From Tomocerus qinae (lineage: Eukaryota > Arthropoda > Collembola > Entomobryomorpha > Tomoceridae), in assembly GCA_020055645.1 (NCBI GenBank), contig CM034546.1, forward strand, positions 37,572,001 to 37,636,000: DNA of 64,000 nt, given 5' to 3'. A program made the translations under genes and the position numbers. Below, one piece after another: positions 20,311 through 31,590 of this stretch. A model generated the notes under the pieces. The model had not been told where the DNA came from and did no database searches. It worked only from the letters and a program-made list of their open reading frames with translations. The number at the start of each line of letters is the position of its first letter. The first letter of the stretch is position 1.

Positions 20311-21186
20311 TATCGAAAAACCCGGGTTTTTTAAGAAAAACCCCTCGACCCCGGGTTTTTTGGGTTTTTTGGGTTTAAGGGTTTATTATATAACTATAGG
20401 CAGAAATACAAGCCTAATAATTTTATTGGTATTTATTAGTATATATTATTATAGTAAAACTACAGCTGACAATAACAACAACCATGTAATCCTAAAACTA
20501 CCATTATTTACATTTATAAAATCAAAAATTAAGGCATAGAAATTTAATTTTTTAACATGTTTTAGTACAGTTAACACGCAGTATTTTTCGTGAGAATCTA
20601 TGTTAATTATTTTATTGTTTTGATAACAACTAGTGAAAAACTAAACATTATTATATTTTACTGATTAAATAGACTTTAAAAAATTCTTTCATTAATATGG
20701 AGCTTAAAGCAGTTCAGTAATAAATATTAAGGGATTAATTAAAATTCAGTATAATTAATGCTCCACTTATGTACCCCAAAGCATTCATTGGCGATTCGTA
20801 AGTATAAAAGTTAATTATATAAACCAATATATCTTCACAGCGATTAAAATATACATAAAGCAAATAATATATAGACATCATGATCGTGATTTCTATATAT
20901 TCATGTGATTCACGATATAAAATTACTGCAAGTATTAAAGTATAAAAGCTATATTATTATTTTGTTTCCACCTGATTATACATTTGTTTACATTTTCGAA
21001 TAGAAATATGATAAAGTTAGTAGTTTTGCTTATTATATAGATGGAGCTTTAGTGCACATTATTGTATATTTTGTAAAAAACCCAAAAAACCCAATAAACC
21101 CCGGGTTTTTTAAGTAAGGCGAGGTGGGTTTTTTGCCAAAAAACCCATAAAACCCCAACCCATAAAAAACCCGACCCACAACCCTG
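20311..21186. mobile_element. Inverted-repeat element with (G)GGTTTTTT subterminal repeats
   Basis: The left end carries CCCGGGTTTTTTAAG and GGGTTTTTTGGGTTTTTTGGG. The right end carries the inverted set (AAAAACCCAAAAAACCC, CCCGGGTTTTTTAAG, CCCATAAAAAACCCGACCC). The interior is AT-rich with no transposase. No matching target duplication was found, so the ends are approximate. Similar in design to the hAT-type elements elsewhere in the window. Confidence 0.65.
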
Positions 21187-21189
21187 ACC

Positions 21190-21790
21190 CACGAACCACA
21201 CTTACACCACACAACACTTTTTTTTTAATGCGTGTAGTTTTACACTACACTTACAATACACTTTTTTGAAAAATGAGTAGTTACACTGTGCAAGTGTATA
21301 TAGTGTATTGACACTGTGTCATTATACTACATAATATAATCTGAATTATACATCACTATCACGAAAATGTACACAAAAAATCTAAATCTTACAATAAAAT
21401 TACCTTATAGGTGATACTAATGTTCCATTTATTCAATTTATACAGGCTTAACGTTGTATGACTGTGAAATAAATTGTTTTAGGCTTTCTGAATGGCGTAC
21501 AGCAATCTTGTAGAAAGATAGGCTCCTTTGTCATTCTTACACTACACTTACAGTGCACTTTCTTTGAAGAATAATAACCCTTTCACTTCACTACACTACA
21601 ACTACACTTATCACCAGTATATATAGCTCTTGATTACACTACACTTACACTACACTTTGTATGACCATTAACCCTTACACTACACTTTGTATGGCCATTA
21701 ACCCTTACACTACACTTACACTATAGATAGGGTTAGAGCTTACGCTTTACACATTTTTTGCACTTACACTCAAATAAGTGTAGTGTACGC
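21190..21790. repeat. Repeats of ACACTACACTTAC, with a short minisatellite
   Basis: Many copies of TTACACTACACTT, including a roughly 31-bp unit ending in GGCCATTAACCC repeated around 21640-21720. The right boundary (AAGTGTAGTGTACGCCGGG) resembles an inverted copy of the left (CCCACGAACCACACTTACAC), so this may be another transposon rich in subterminal repeats. Confidence 0.55.
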
Positions 21791-22483
21791 CGGGCTATGA
21801 TGTTGTGGCAGTTAGTCAGTTGTAACCGGCAACAATTGCACTACGTACTTACATGCACCGCTGCGGTAGAGTAAAAACTGAGTTCATTCTTCAATTTCAC
21901 TCTGAAAACTATTAATACTTTTAAGCCTTTAGCCACCGCCTATACAGCAATTTTAGACATGACAGTCTCAGGTAGCTACCCCCAACAATGTTGCAGAAAT
22001 AGTTACACACAAATATGATTGTTAATTGCATCACATTCTGTGAAATTAGAAACTTTAGTTTGTTGTAATTTGAGTGTAATTGCAGTTGTTAAAACTTATC
22101 CATTGGGCACGTGTACAATTGTTTATAAAAGTTCTTGTCATGTTTTGTTTCTAAAGAATGTATAATGTATTTTATCTTTCGCGGAATAAAATAACAAAGA
22201 AAATTGGAATACTTAACTTTACCCTACTTTACCCGTTACAACTAAATCAATTATGTATTTTTACAGCACTACCTTCTGGTGGGTTGAAGTTTTGTAATTA
22301 TTTCCTTTCCATTGAATTCATACCGAAATCGACTCATTTCCCGAGATTATACAAAAAATTGAGTTCCGGTTATCATTACTTTGCTTTATAAAGCATAAGG
22401 ACCATTGCGTATCATTGCGACCAGGACCAATTCAATTGGCGTAATATATGTAAAACTAAACATTTATAATACTATAATAGTGA
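21791..22483. other. Intergenic, no gene seen
   Basis: No recognised feature; immediately upstream of an IR pseudogene. Confidence 0.45.
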
Positions 22484-24576
22484 TGCATCAATTAATATTA
22501 GGACGTTTATTTCTTCCTTTTGTGACTTGTGTATTGGCCTTCGAAAAAAACATGATGGAGGCTCAATCAATAAAACATCCTGTTTTGCAAATCTTGTTTC
22601 AGTTGAATTTGCAAAAATTTACTAAAATCAATGTTCCTTCTCAGAAAATAATAAAGATAAAGATTCTTGCCATCATCAAGGGAATATTTTTTGTGAAGAA
22701 CTGATTTCAAATGTCCATATAAAGTATTATATTCCAACTACTGCACAAAATGTTATTTCATTTTCTAAAAGTTCAACAATTCATAAATATTTTGGAAATA
22801 ATTTAAATTGTCATATCACTGTAGTGACAGCAAATAATATTATAAGCATCAATGACAATTTCAAGATTCCTGGGACATCGTTCATTTTTATTGTTTTGAC
22901 AAATATAAAGCTTACAGAAATCTTCAAGCCATTTCGATTGAAAACTAAGAAAATCAACGTCTTACTTAATTACGCATGATAATGTGTATAAAATGTGTTA
23001 TTTTTGTGCTGATTTTTGGAAAATCATTTTGGTTGAAAACAAAAACTGGCGATAGCATTCCGAATCTTCAACGGTCAATGAATTATCATCGGGCTTCATT
23101 TACAGGTGTTTCTGAGGCTCCAATGACAACAGAAAAATTGTTAAAACTGGAGAATTTTCATGATGCCTACACCAGAATTGAGTTTTAACCGTTCTGCACC
23201 AATTCCACTTCCACTGAATTTTATTTTCAGACAGATAGTGGATTCTTATAATTTATCAGTAAATATCTTCAAAATGGGGACATATCCTGGAAAGCCGCAT
23301 TTATACGTGTCTCTCAGCACTTATTTAAAAGTCATTAGAACTATGACAAAATATTACCACGTTTTGTACCTCCGGTATTACATGGGATCTGGCATTTGTC
23401 TCAAATAGTGGAAAATACATACACCAACAAAAAGGATTGAGAATTATATTTGAGCCTTTGGGAAAATGGACAGCATTGACAATTTTACCTTCCGTAGTAA
23501 CTGTTGTTTTAGTATTTTGGATATTTTCTATTTTCCAAGTTGGATACAAAAAGGCTGACTTAGGAGGATATTTTGGAGCTACAGGTCGTCCTCTTTTAGA
23601 CCAAGCACAAGAAAACAAGCTGCCGTCAAATAAAAATTCATTTCGAATTGTTTTTACAACGTGGCTATTTTACTGTCTATTAATCTCTGAATGCTATCGT
23701 GGAACATTGACAAGTTTTCTTATGGCGCAATTACCAACACAGAATCTGAAAAATTTTTTTGATTTAGTAGAAAACAATAAATCTGTATTTACAATTCCCA
23801 AATTACCAAACCCAAATTCAAGTAAGGTTGCATCTATCACTGAAGATGCCTTATTAGAAGAGGTTTCTAATCGAAACAATTCTGTTTTGAGTGATTTACG
23901 AATAAAACTTCAAAATCCATCTGCTTGGGTAACTGGCAACGGAAAAAATGTTTTAAATGGAGAAAATGATGAAATTTGGCTGGAAATCTACAAACGAATT
24001 GTTGGCAATAACGAAGTGTATATTGGGACAAGATCTATGATTGAAATAGCAGGGTTATTAATGGAGAAATTTATTTCAAGGGACACTTATGTTTTGTCTT
24101 CGGAAACTATAAAACGGGATCAACTGTTTGTATTGTCAAGAGATCCATACCCAGAAGTCAGGCAAATGTTTGAACAATTTCAAAGCAGTGGTCTTATTTG
24201 GAAGATAGCTAACATATATTTGTACTACCATAAGAGTAGAGCAATTTACTCAATAACATCTAACAAACAAAATAAAAATAAAGTTCTGGATATCCTTTCA
24301 ACAGCAACGATTGGAAATGGTAGACCCCGTCCAATGGCATTTAAACACATCAAAATTCCTCTGATTTGGTGGCTGCTTGGAATTGCTTTTTCAATATTGG
24401 TTTTCATAGTTGAAATAGTGAAGTCATTATTTCTAAATTGCATTACAATTTGTCACAAATATATTTTGAAATGTTATTTTTGCTTACTTTCTGTGACAAT
24501 ATTGTTAACAATGAATATTTATTGGATCATTTGCTCCTTCACGCGTGTTTTATTAAGACAACGAAAAAATGTGTAA
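22484..24576 (+). pseudogene. Ionotropic receptor pseudogene (subfamily B)
   Basis: Close relative of the intact IR at 34281. The start MHQLI, the AQSIKH..QLNL segment, and the LBD pieces (TIHKYFGNNLNCHITVV, PMTTEKLLKLENF, PLNFIFRQIVDSYNLSVNIF) are all recognisable but lie in different frames. Breaks fall between about 22690 and 22720, near 22975, near 23165 and near 23366. From about 23400 to the stop the frame is open and complete: membrane segment ALTILPSVVTVVLVFWIF, ECYRGTLTSFLMAQLPTQNL (the iGluR SYTANLAAFL region), second lobe and last membrane segment IPLIWWLLGIAFSILVF. The C-terminus is about 30 residues longer than in the intact paralogue. Several breaks make full function unlikely; a truncated protein from the 3' half is conceivable. 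Confidence 0.82.
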
Positions 24577-24647
24577 AAAATGTTAATAGGTCAAAGGGAT
24601 ATTATTTCCCAAAAATATTAGTTTAGACTACAATCAACAATATATCG

Positions 24648-25205
24648 TCCCTTAAGGAACCATTTAGCCTAAAACCACTTTTCGTTTTGTGTACCAAATA
24701 GCCTATCTCCATTTTCGTTTTGTGTAAAATAGCCTAAACGCCATGGCCTAAATGCTGCGCCATGTATGTAGAGAGTGTCTATGTCTAGGCTATGGAGATA
24801 GGCTATTTGGTACACTAAACGAAAAATGGAGATAGGCTATTTGGCACACAAAACGAAAAATGGAGATAGGCTATTTGGTACACTAAACGAAAAATGGAAT
24901 AGGCTATTTGGTACACTAAACGAAAAAATGGAGATAGGCTATTTGGTACACTAAACGAAAAATGGAGATAGGCTATTTGGTACATTAAACGAAAAATGGA
25001 GATAGGCTATTTGGTTCACTAAACGAAAAATGGAGATAGGCTATTTGGTACATTAAACGAAAAATGGATATAGGCTATTTGGTACACTAAACGAAAAATG
25101 GATTTAGGCTATTTCGTCCACAAAACGAAAAATGGATTTAGGCTATTTGGTACACCAAACGAAAAGTGGATTTAGGCTTAATGGTTCTTTAAGGGACGAT
25201 ATACT
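24648..25205. mobile_element. TIR element with internal 35-bp minisatellite
   Basis: The ends are inverted: CGTCCCTTAAGGAACCATTT at the left, and at the right GGTTCTTTAAGGGACG preceded by the complement of AGCCTAAATCCACTTTTCG. Flanking bases ATAT/ATAT suggest a short TA-rich target duplication. The inside is almost entirely a tandem array. A partial copy lies at 12824. No protein. Confidence 0.75.
24775..25170. repeat. Minisatellite, unit about 35 bp, about 11 copies
   Basis: Unit of the type GGAGATAGGCTATTTGGTAC followed by ACTAAACGAAAAAT, with small variants (ATTAAAC, TTCAC, GGATTTAGG). It appears to have grown from the element's own subterminal sequence, since each terminus contains one diverged unit. 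Confidence 0.9.
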
Positions 25206-25219
25206 CCTATATTAAATAT

Positions 25220-25926
25220 CAAGGCATGAAAAAGGTTGCCTTTTTGCTAGCAAAAAGGCAAAAAGCCACCTTTTTGCCTTTTTGCTACCTTTTTGCCTTT
25301 TTGTGCTTTTTGCCTTTTTGGAGTAGTCACCGCCATGCATCTGTGATACTTCATTAAAGCTAACTTTTATAGACTGTCCCGTCCTACACATTCAAATATT
25401 CAGATAAATTGCAGATGCTATAATTAGTTTTTTTGATTATTAAACTATTTATTACTAATACTACACAATTCAAAATAAACTATAATGTATTTGTGACAAA
25501 CCGTATAATAAAAAATGAGCCAGGTCGAACATCTGCGTATTGTGTACAATAAATATTATATGAGATATATCAGCTCAAGCAAAATATCCAGTATTTGACT
25601 GTCACTGGTTGGAACAGCTCTTGGTTCTTTTTTTTCTTCATGTTTTTTTAAAATTGCTTACAATTTTAGTTTGTTGTTTTCGATTGTTTTATTGTCTAAT
25701 GAATGACCGAATTATTGAAGATTAAGATAATTAAGAATGGCTGTTTTTTAAAATCGTATTTCTTGTTCACATCCTTGGTTGTCAACATGTCAATTGCTAA
25801 TTACCCCATTTAACAGCAAAAAGGCAAAAAGGCAAAAAGGTAGCTTTTTGCTGATTTTGCTAGGCAAAAAGGCAAGCAAAAAGGCAAAAAGGCAAAAAGG
25901 TAGCTTTTTGCCTTTTTCATGCCCTG
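25220..25926. mobile_element. Non-autonomous hAT-type transposon, 707 bp, with GGCAAAAA repeats
   Basis: Inverted ends CAAGGCATGAAAAAGG and, from the right, CAGGGCATGAAAAAGG. Dense GGCAAAAA/TTTTTGCC subterminal repeats in opposite orientation at the two ends. An 8-bp target duplication TTAAATAT lies at 25212-25219 and 25927-25934. It sits only 14 bp from the preceding element. No coding capacity; short open frames here are repeat translations. Confidence 0.9.
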
Positions 25927-25934
25927 TTAAATAT

Positions 25935-26787
25935 ATAAGTTCTGACGTCTTAAAAGTTCTTCATGGTTCGCTATAAGACTACTGTCAAAAATTTACTAAT
26001 TATGCGTGGCAATTTTCAAAATTATTTCATTCTGTCTCGAGCTGCCCCATCAAGGTATTTGGCTAGTCCAAGAAAGCTACCATATAGAACCATACAGTCT
26101 CTTTTCGTCTTTACATAGACGGATTTAGATTTTAGACAAAACTTAGTAAAAACCTTGCTCATTGGGGGGTGACGAACTGTAGGTATTAAATTTATCAAAT
26201 CAGTTGTATGGTTGTCAAATTATGTTAGCTTTCCCCTATTACCATACAGGGTAGTGGGTCTTGTCTTGAACCCCGTGTTTTTTAAACATGTATTTCTTGT
26301 TTTAAAAATTTAAAAGACAAGTTCATGCATCTACAAGTTTAAAAATATTGATTCAAATAAAATGAAACCATATTTAACAAAAATTTGGGATCAAAAATAC
26401 ATGGTTTTTCTCTGTTTCTGCCATGCAAACTGCAACAACAACTATATCCAAATTTAGAGGTATTTTTTACTTACATTTACGTGCCTCTTTGCTTTATTTA
26501 CATACGTTTAACTTAAATTAGCAATTAAGCGTACATATAGGTAGGCGAAATTATATCGATTATTACAGTAATGACAAATAGGTTATATAGTTTAACTTAA
26601 GCTCAATTGTTAAAGAAGTGTTATTTTCTTCGCCTAAAATAATGAAATTAACTGCCGTTATCATATTGAATAATTCAATTCATTCATTACTTTCCTGATC
26701 TATAGGCTTACCACGAGCTTGGTTTACGTTACTTTTAAAATTAAACCAAAATAAATGAACGTTGCTGAATATGCTTAAATGATAATA
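25935..26787. other. Intergenic, no gene seen
   Basis: Downstream of the minus-strand IR pseudogene. No recognised feature. Confidence 0.45.
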
Positions 26788-29724
26788 TTATGTCTTATGC
26801 AAGTCGATATTTACGCCAACCGCCGGAAACACACGATTTCCACTTCGAACATTGTTGACGATGACTTTTAATTTGATAACGTTCGTTTTCAGCGTCAATC
26901 TACAGTGCCAGGACCATTCTAGAAGAAGAGTGATGAACGATCCAATCAGAAAGTATCCACAAACGAAGAATATGGCATGGACTTTCATGTTCAGACTAAT
27001 AGACAATGTCTGAGATTCTTTGTGCTTCAGTTTCGAGTGGGATTTTATATCGTCCAAATCAGTAACCAAACCATATTGTTCCTTGAAATGTTTCAGAAAA
27101 CCTTTCTCTTGCATGATTTGGAAATATGATCGGAATTTATAACGGTATAGCAATCGCTGAACATATAAGACCATGGATCAGCAAGATCTGTTTCCTTTGC
27201 AGTCATGCAAATTCCGTCAGAAGATACTTTAGATGGTATTAAGGCAACATAGTATTGACTTGAATCTTTAAGACATAAATGAAATAGTTTTAATGGGAAA
27301 TTGGTCACCATTGTCAATACAAACCAGTGGTCCATAATGTGTTCAGAATTTGCATCGAATTGCCAGTCAAATCGGAAGACACTTGAATTCATCTTGTCTA
27401 GAATTCTGTATTTTTCAAAATATTCGATTCTCTCATCGTTTATATTCCGTAGTATATCTTTCTGCAATAACAACTTGTATCCATTTTGCACGAGATCTTT
27501 AAAGTCGACAAATTGCTTTCTGTCTGGTGGAGCAATAATCTCGCTTGTTATCCACGTTTCATATTGAGTAGCAATTATTACTGATTCGCTTTAACATCTA
27601 CCACAATGGATACAATGGAAACTAATGAAACACCATCGCTAATTGGATATTTTGTATTGTGTTGCTAATTGCTTTTAATTGCTTTTCCTCGACGCTCGGC
27701 GAAGCGAATGCAGTAGTGAATGTGTTGTAGACAGCAGCTCGATGGAGGGGGCAATAAAACTGGCGAAGTTGTATCTTCAATATACCGAACGGAGATTATA
27801 ATACACAATCTCACACACAAAGTACCAAATAGTAATAAATAACATATTAAGAAGCTTACCACGCATGCCTGCATAGTAACCACAACCAAATAGACCTTGC
27901 TAAATGCATGTTAAATAATGTTTTACATCTGGCTTTATTCCTCCCGAAGGATAAGTCCGATTTTTATGGAACTTAAATATTTGGAATCCTGAACTATCGA
28001 GAAACACTCGAGTGTTGCTGGATTTTTGATACCACTGTTTTAAATGTTTAAAAAATGTCAAATTCCAAAAAAAGTGGACCAGTTTTCGTTTTTATAGAAT
28101 GTTCACTTTTTGCACCATTTAAAGCAACGATATAAAAAATCCAGCAACCCTCGTGTGTTCCTCGATACTCCAGGATTCCAAATATTTAAGTTCCATAAAA
28201 ATCGGACTTATCCTTCGGGAGGAATAAAGCCAGATGTAAAACATTATTTAACATGCATTTAGCAAGGTCTATGTGGTTGTGGTTACTATGCAGGCATGCG
28301 TGGTAAGCTTTCTTAATATGTTATTTATTACTATTTGGTACTTTGTGTGTGAGATTGTGTATTATAATCTCCGTTCGGTATATTGAAGATACAACTTCGC
28401 CAGTTTTATTGCCCCCGCCATCGAGCTGCTGTCTACAACACATTCACTACTGCATTCGCTTCGCCGAGCGTCGAGGAAAGGCAATTAAAAAGCAATTAGC
28501 AACACAATACAAAATATCCAATTAGCGATGGTGTTTCATTGTTTCCATTGTATCCATTGTGGTAGATGTTAAAGCGAATCAGTAATACAAATCCCATGGA
28601 CACAATTACCAAGTACAAAATGTTTCTCCTTTTTATTGGAAACTTCCTGATTTAAAAGGACGGCTATTGTGGATACAAAAATAAACTCTAATTTCTTGTA
28701 GAAAGTAGAAATTCTAAAGCCTAAAGCATAAAATGAAATCGGGAATAGCGAAAATATCAGCCACCAGCAATAATCATCAAATGTATTTTGAATCAGAACT
28801 GACAAAGGAATGTCCACCAATCGAGGGTTGGCTTCACAGTAATATGGAATAATCTCTTGAAAGTACTCAGTGAAAATTGTTATATTCCATGCCTCAGCAT
28901 AAGTTTTCGTGTAAGATCCTAACATCCCAATAGTTCCACATGGAAAATATTCTTTTAGATCTTCATATCGCCTTACATATACCGCAGTGAAGTTCAATCT
29001 TTCAGCCATCAATGCAACAGCTCTCACTGAATTTCGACATTTTCGATTGACCCTATTAGTTTTTACTATTGAATAGAGCACCATTTTACACTCTGGCATT
29101 TCTATAAGACCATTGAACAAAAAGTAGCCTAATAGGCCACCAATTTGAATGCCATGAAGATTTCCGTTTAAAGTATTCCACTCTGTTTCCCATTCTTTTT
29201 CGGAGTTTTCTCTGTCAACTGGATAAATAGTTAAATGCGTACCAAACTGAAAAAATCCAAAAAATGAATTCTTGCGATTGTAGAGACTTGTCGAGTAAAT
29301 CCTATATTCGTTTCCAACTTTCATTCCAAATATAAACAGAGGAGCCACCAAATCTGTAATGAGTCTTGATATCCCCTCGTCTGTATCATTCATCCATATC
29401 AATTCATCTTTGATGACGATTATGAATCTCGAAACCCCAAGATTTATTTCTTTGCCAAAAAGAGCAACTAGATTTTCTTGAAAAGTGTCTGGCTCCATTA
29501 GAACATTTACAGTGCAGAAACTTCTAGAGATCCCGTGGATAATCTTGATGACGACCGAAGAGAGTTTTATTATAGTCTGATGTTGCCACGGTCCATGGTT
29601 GGCCATTTTGGTTGAACAGGATAAAATCTGTCTGCCATTCGGACTGATGGAAAGTAATCATGTTAAAATCACAATTACTATAGAACGACAAATTTCGAAA
29701 GCAGTTTATGTTGTTTGTAATCAC
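26788..29724 (-). pseudogene. Ionotropic receptor pseudogene (subfamily A) split by a transposon
   Basis: Relative of the IR at 1505: INCFRNLSFYSNCDFN..QNGQPWTVATS at its start against NCIRNLSSFNNCDFN..QNGQPWTIATS. The N-terminal piece shifts frame at about 29560, after which the ligand-binding region and first membrane segment (28569-29606) are open. A second shift lies near 28615. The gene is then interrupted at 28586 by a 1008-bp palindromic element. Past the insertion it resumes with ATQYETWITSEIIAP (counterpart of HYETYITGELIVP), a second lobe (27093-27491), another shift at about 27140, and a last membrane segment (HAIFFVCGYFLIGSFITLL) to a stop at 26788. Three frameshifts plus an insertion make it a dead gene. 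Confidence 0.85.
27578..28585. mobile_element. 1008-bp palindromic (foldback) transposon with TA target duplication
   Basis: Starts TTACTGATTCGCTTTAAC and ends with its exact inverse; TA lies at 27576-27577 and 28586-28587. The two arms (about 27578-28048 and 28116-28585) are near-perfect inverted copies around a central segment of about 70 bp, so nearly the whole element forms one hairpin. Both arms contain the same 60-74-codon open frame in opposite directions, which is a by-product of the palindrome. TA duplication suggests mobilisation by a Tc1/mariner-type enzyme (inference). Confidence 0.9.
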
Positions 29725-30373
29725 AATAATTAAAAATGGTTGGAGAAAGTTGGAGAAAGGGAATACATTTTAACACAAAGTTTGTTCCCAATGTTTTTAC
29801 CAATAAAGCAGCCGAGTAGAAGTAAAAGAATCGTCCAATTTTAAACAACGTCTCTCTTCATTTTGTATACCTACAGACAGCCAGTGAGACGCCAACGAAG
29901 TAGTTAAGGCTTGCAATTAATAACAAATAACACAGCAACCAGCGTTTGTGGGTGTCAACTGTAACCCCAAATTATAAATCATACCATACCATGAAATTCA
30001 AAATAGTTGCTAATTAGTATTTGTTACAGCCAATTATACTCGCTTTACTGGAACCAACGGTATTATTCCTGCGCAAAATAGTGTCTTCTTTCTTTCATAA
30101 ACTGGAAGGGCCAACCTTAAATAAATAATCGGACACCGTCTAAAGTTTTATTTCTATGAGCCCTTTCTATTTTAAATGTGGTACAGAATCAGGTGGAACT
30201 TCATTCACACAAATACCATCTCACCTTAATTTTTCACAAATTACTTTTAGAATATTTTGATGACAAAACATTTGTTGAAATAACGTAACGCTGAGAGAGA
30301 TGAATATTTTAATATTATTGTACCTGGATTAAGCATGGTACAGTTAGACCTGGATTGGGATACATGGCCCAAT
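29725..30373. other. Intergenic, no gene seen
   Basis: Upstream flank of the IR pseudogene. No recognised feature. Confidence 0.45.
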
Positions 30374-31378
30374 CGGATCCAGGAATTTTCACATCTAAAG
30401 TTTTACATCCTGGGGTTTAGTGAAGTTTTACAACCAGCCACTGCAGTTTTACAACTACAAACGGCAGTTTTACAACCTTGCAAATGTAATGAACTCAAAG
30501 TATGGTAAGATCTAAATAAATGCTTAATAATTATATTAAGACGAAGTTTGGTTAATAACCGATGGAATGGTGCATTATGTTAAATGCTCCCGTCAACTAC
30601 AAAAGGTAGGAAGAGATTATGATTGTATTTACACACAATGAAAGTAAACTTGTAGAAGAGAAATCGGAACTGAAGTGCAGAGTACAGTTTAGACATTTGA
30701 CGCAACGGTAGCAGTTTTGTATTGGCATCATGGCCAGTTTTGTAAAATCAGTTAGAGGAAAAGAAAAATTAGCTTTCCGTGGCTTCGTTTATTGTCATGT
30801 GAAGGATTATAAGCATGGTGGTTCTTATTGGGTTTGTGAGGAAACTCTAATTGTATGGGAAGTGTCAATTATTCGCAAGCAGGTGGAATAGAAGAAATCA
30901 TTTGCTGAAAAATCACCACAAAAACAGGAAAAAAAATTCCCAGCAACGAATTCTACAACTAATGAAATGTCCCCTGCTAAAGAGTCAGTCTACATATCGG
31001 AGAAAGAAAACATAAAACGTCGTAAATTACAAGATTGAATTAACGTTCACTTAACCTTATTTGACATGTTTTCATTTTTCATTGACTGCTTTCTTTACTT
31101 TAAGTGCATTAAGCAACCTTTCAGCAATATAACCGTATCACTTCGTCTTAATATAATTATTAAGCATTTATTTAAATGTTTTACCAAAGTTTGAGTTCAT
31201 TACATTTGTATGGTTGTAAAACTGCAGTTTGTGGTTGTAAAACCGCAGTGCTGGTCGTAAAACTTCTGTAGCTGGTTGTAAAACTGCAGTGCATGGTTGT
31301 AAAACTGCAGTGGCTGGTTGTAAAACTTTACTACCCCAGGATGTAAAACTTTAGATGTGAAAATTCCCAATACCGGAC
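30374..31378 (+). mobile_element. TIR element with GTTGTAAAACTGCAGT repeats and a FLYWCH frame
   Basis: Inverted ends share GGAATTTTCACATCTAAAG and TTTTACATCCTGGGG. Inside them are copies of GTTGTAAAACTGCAGT (five or six on the right, inverted and fewer on the left), then a second inverted block containing CTTAATAATTATATTAAGAC. No clear target duplication was found. It carries a small zinc-finger gene but no transposase; MULE-type elements often encode FLYWCH fingers, so that superfamily is possible. Confidence 0.75.
30730..30891 (+). CDS. Small FLYWCH-type zinc-finger protein, broken or read through
   Basis: A 53-codon frame inside the TIR element: KEKLAFRGFVYCHVKDYKHG then SYWVCEE, which fits the first part of a FLYWCH finger (hydrophobic FLY core, tryptophan and first cysteine). 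FLYWCH domains bind DNA and are common in transposon proteins. The frame stops at a TAG (30889-30891) and continues open in the same frame for another 49 codons to a TGA at about 31039, with a lysine-rich tail. The later zinc ligands are not evident in the extension, so it may be a partial finger. Confidence 0.5.
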   Translation: MASFVKSVRGKEKLAFRGFVYCHVKDYKHGGSYWVCEETLIVWEVSIIRKQVE

Positions 31379-31468
31379 CAATCATCTAAGCTATGGTATA
31401 TTCAGTCTTCGAAAATCTCGTGCAACCTTGCAACCCAGGTAAAAAGCCATAAGGATAGTGAGCTAAGA

Positions 31469-31590
31469 CAAATACCAATGAATGATTTTTTTGATTGTTT
31501 TTATTATAGAGATGGGTTTGCCTGCTGAATTTCTCTTGAGTGCTAGCAGGTTTATCCCTTTGCTGAATTCATCAGTTAAAATTTAAACAT
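31469..31590. repeat. Dispersed repeat, copy 1 of 2
   Basis: TACCAATGAATGATTTTTTT, then CCTGCTGAATTTCTCTTGAG and TGCTAGCAGG. The same string with changes is found at 45788-45905 in the same orientation. Family unknown. Confidence 0.6.

Noticed and set aside
25779..25976. Repeat-rich 65-codon frame
   Set aside because: Translation of the GGCAAAAA subterminal repeats of a hAT-type element.
27665..28525. Two matching small proteins, one on each strand
   Set aside because: They are the same sequence read from the two arms of the palindromic element, not a gene pair.
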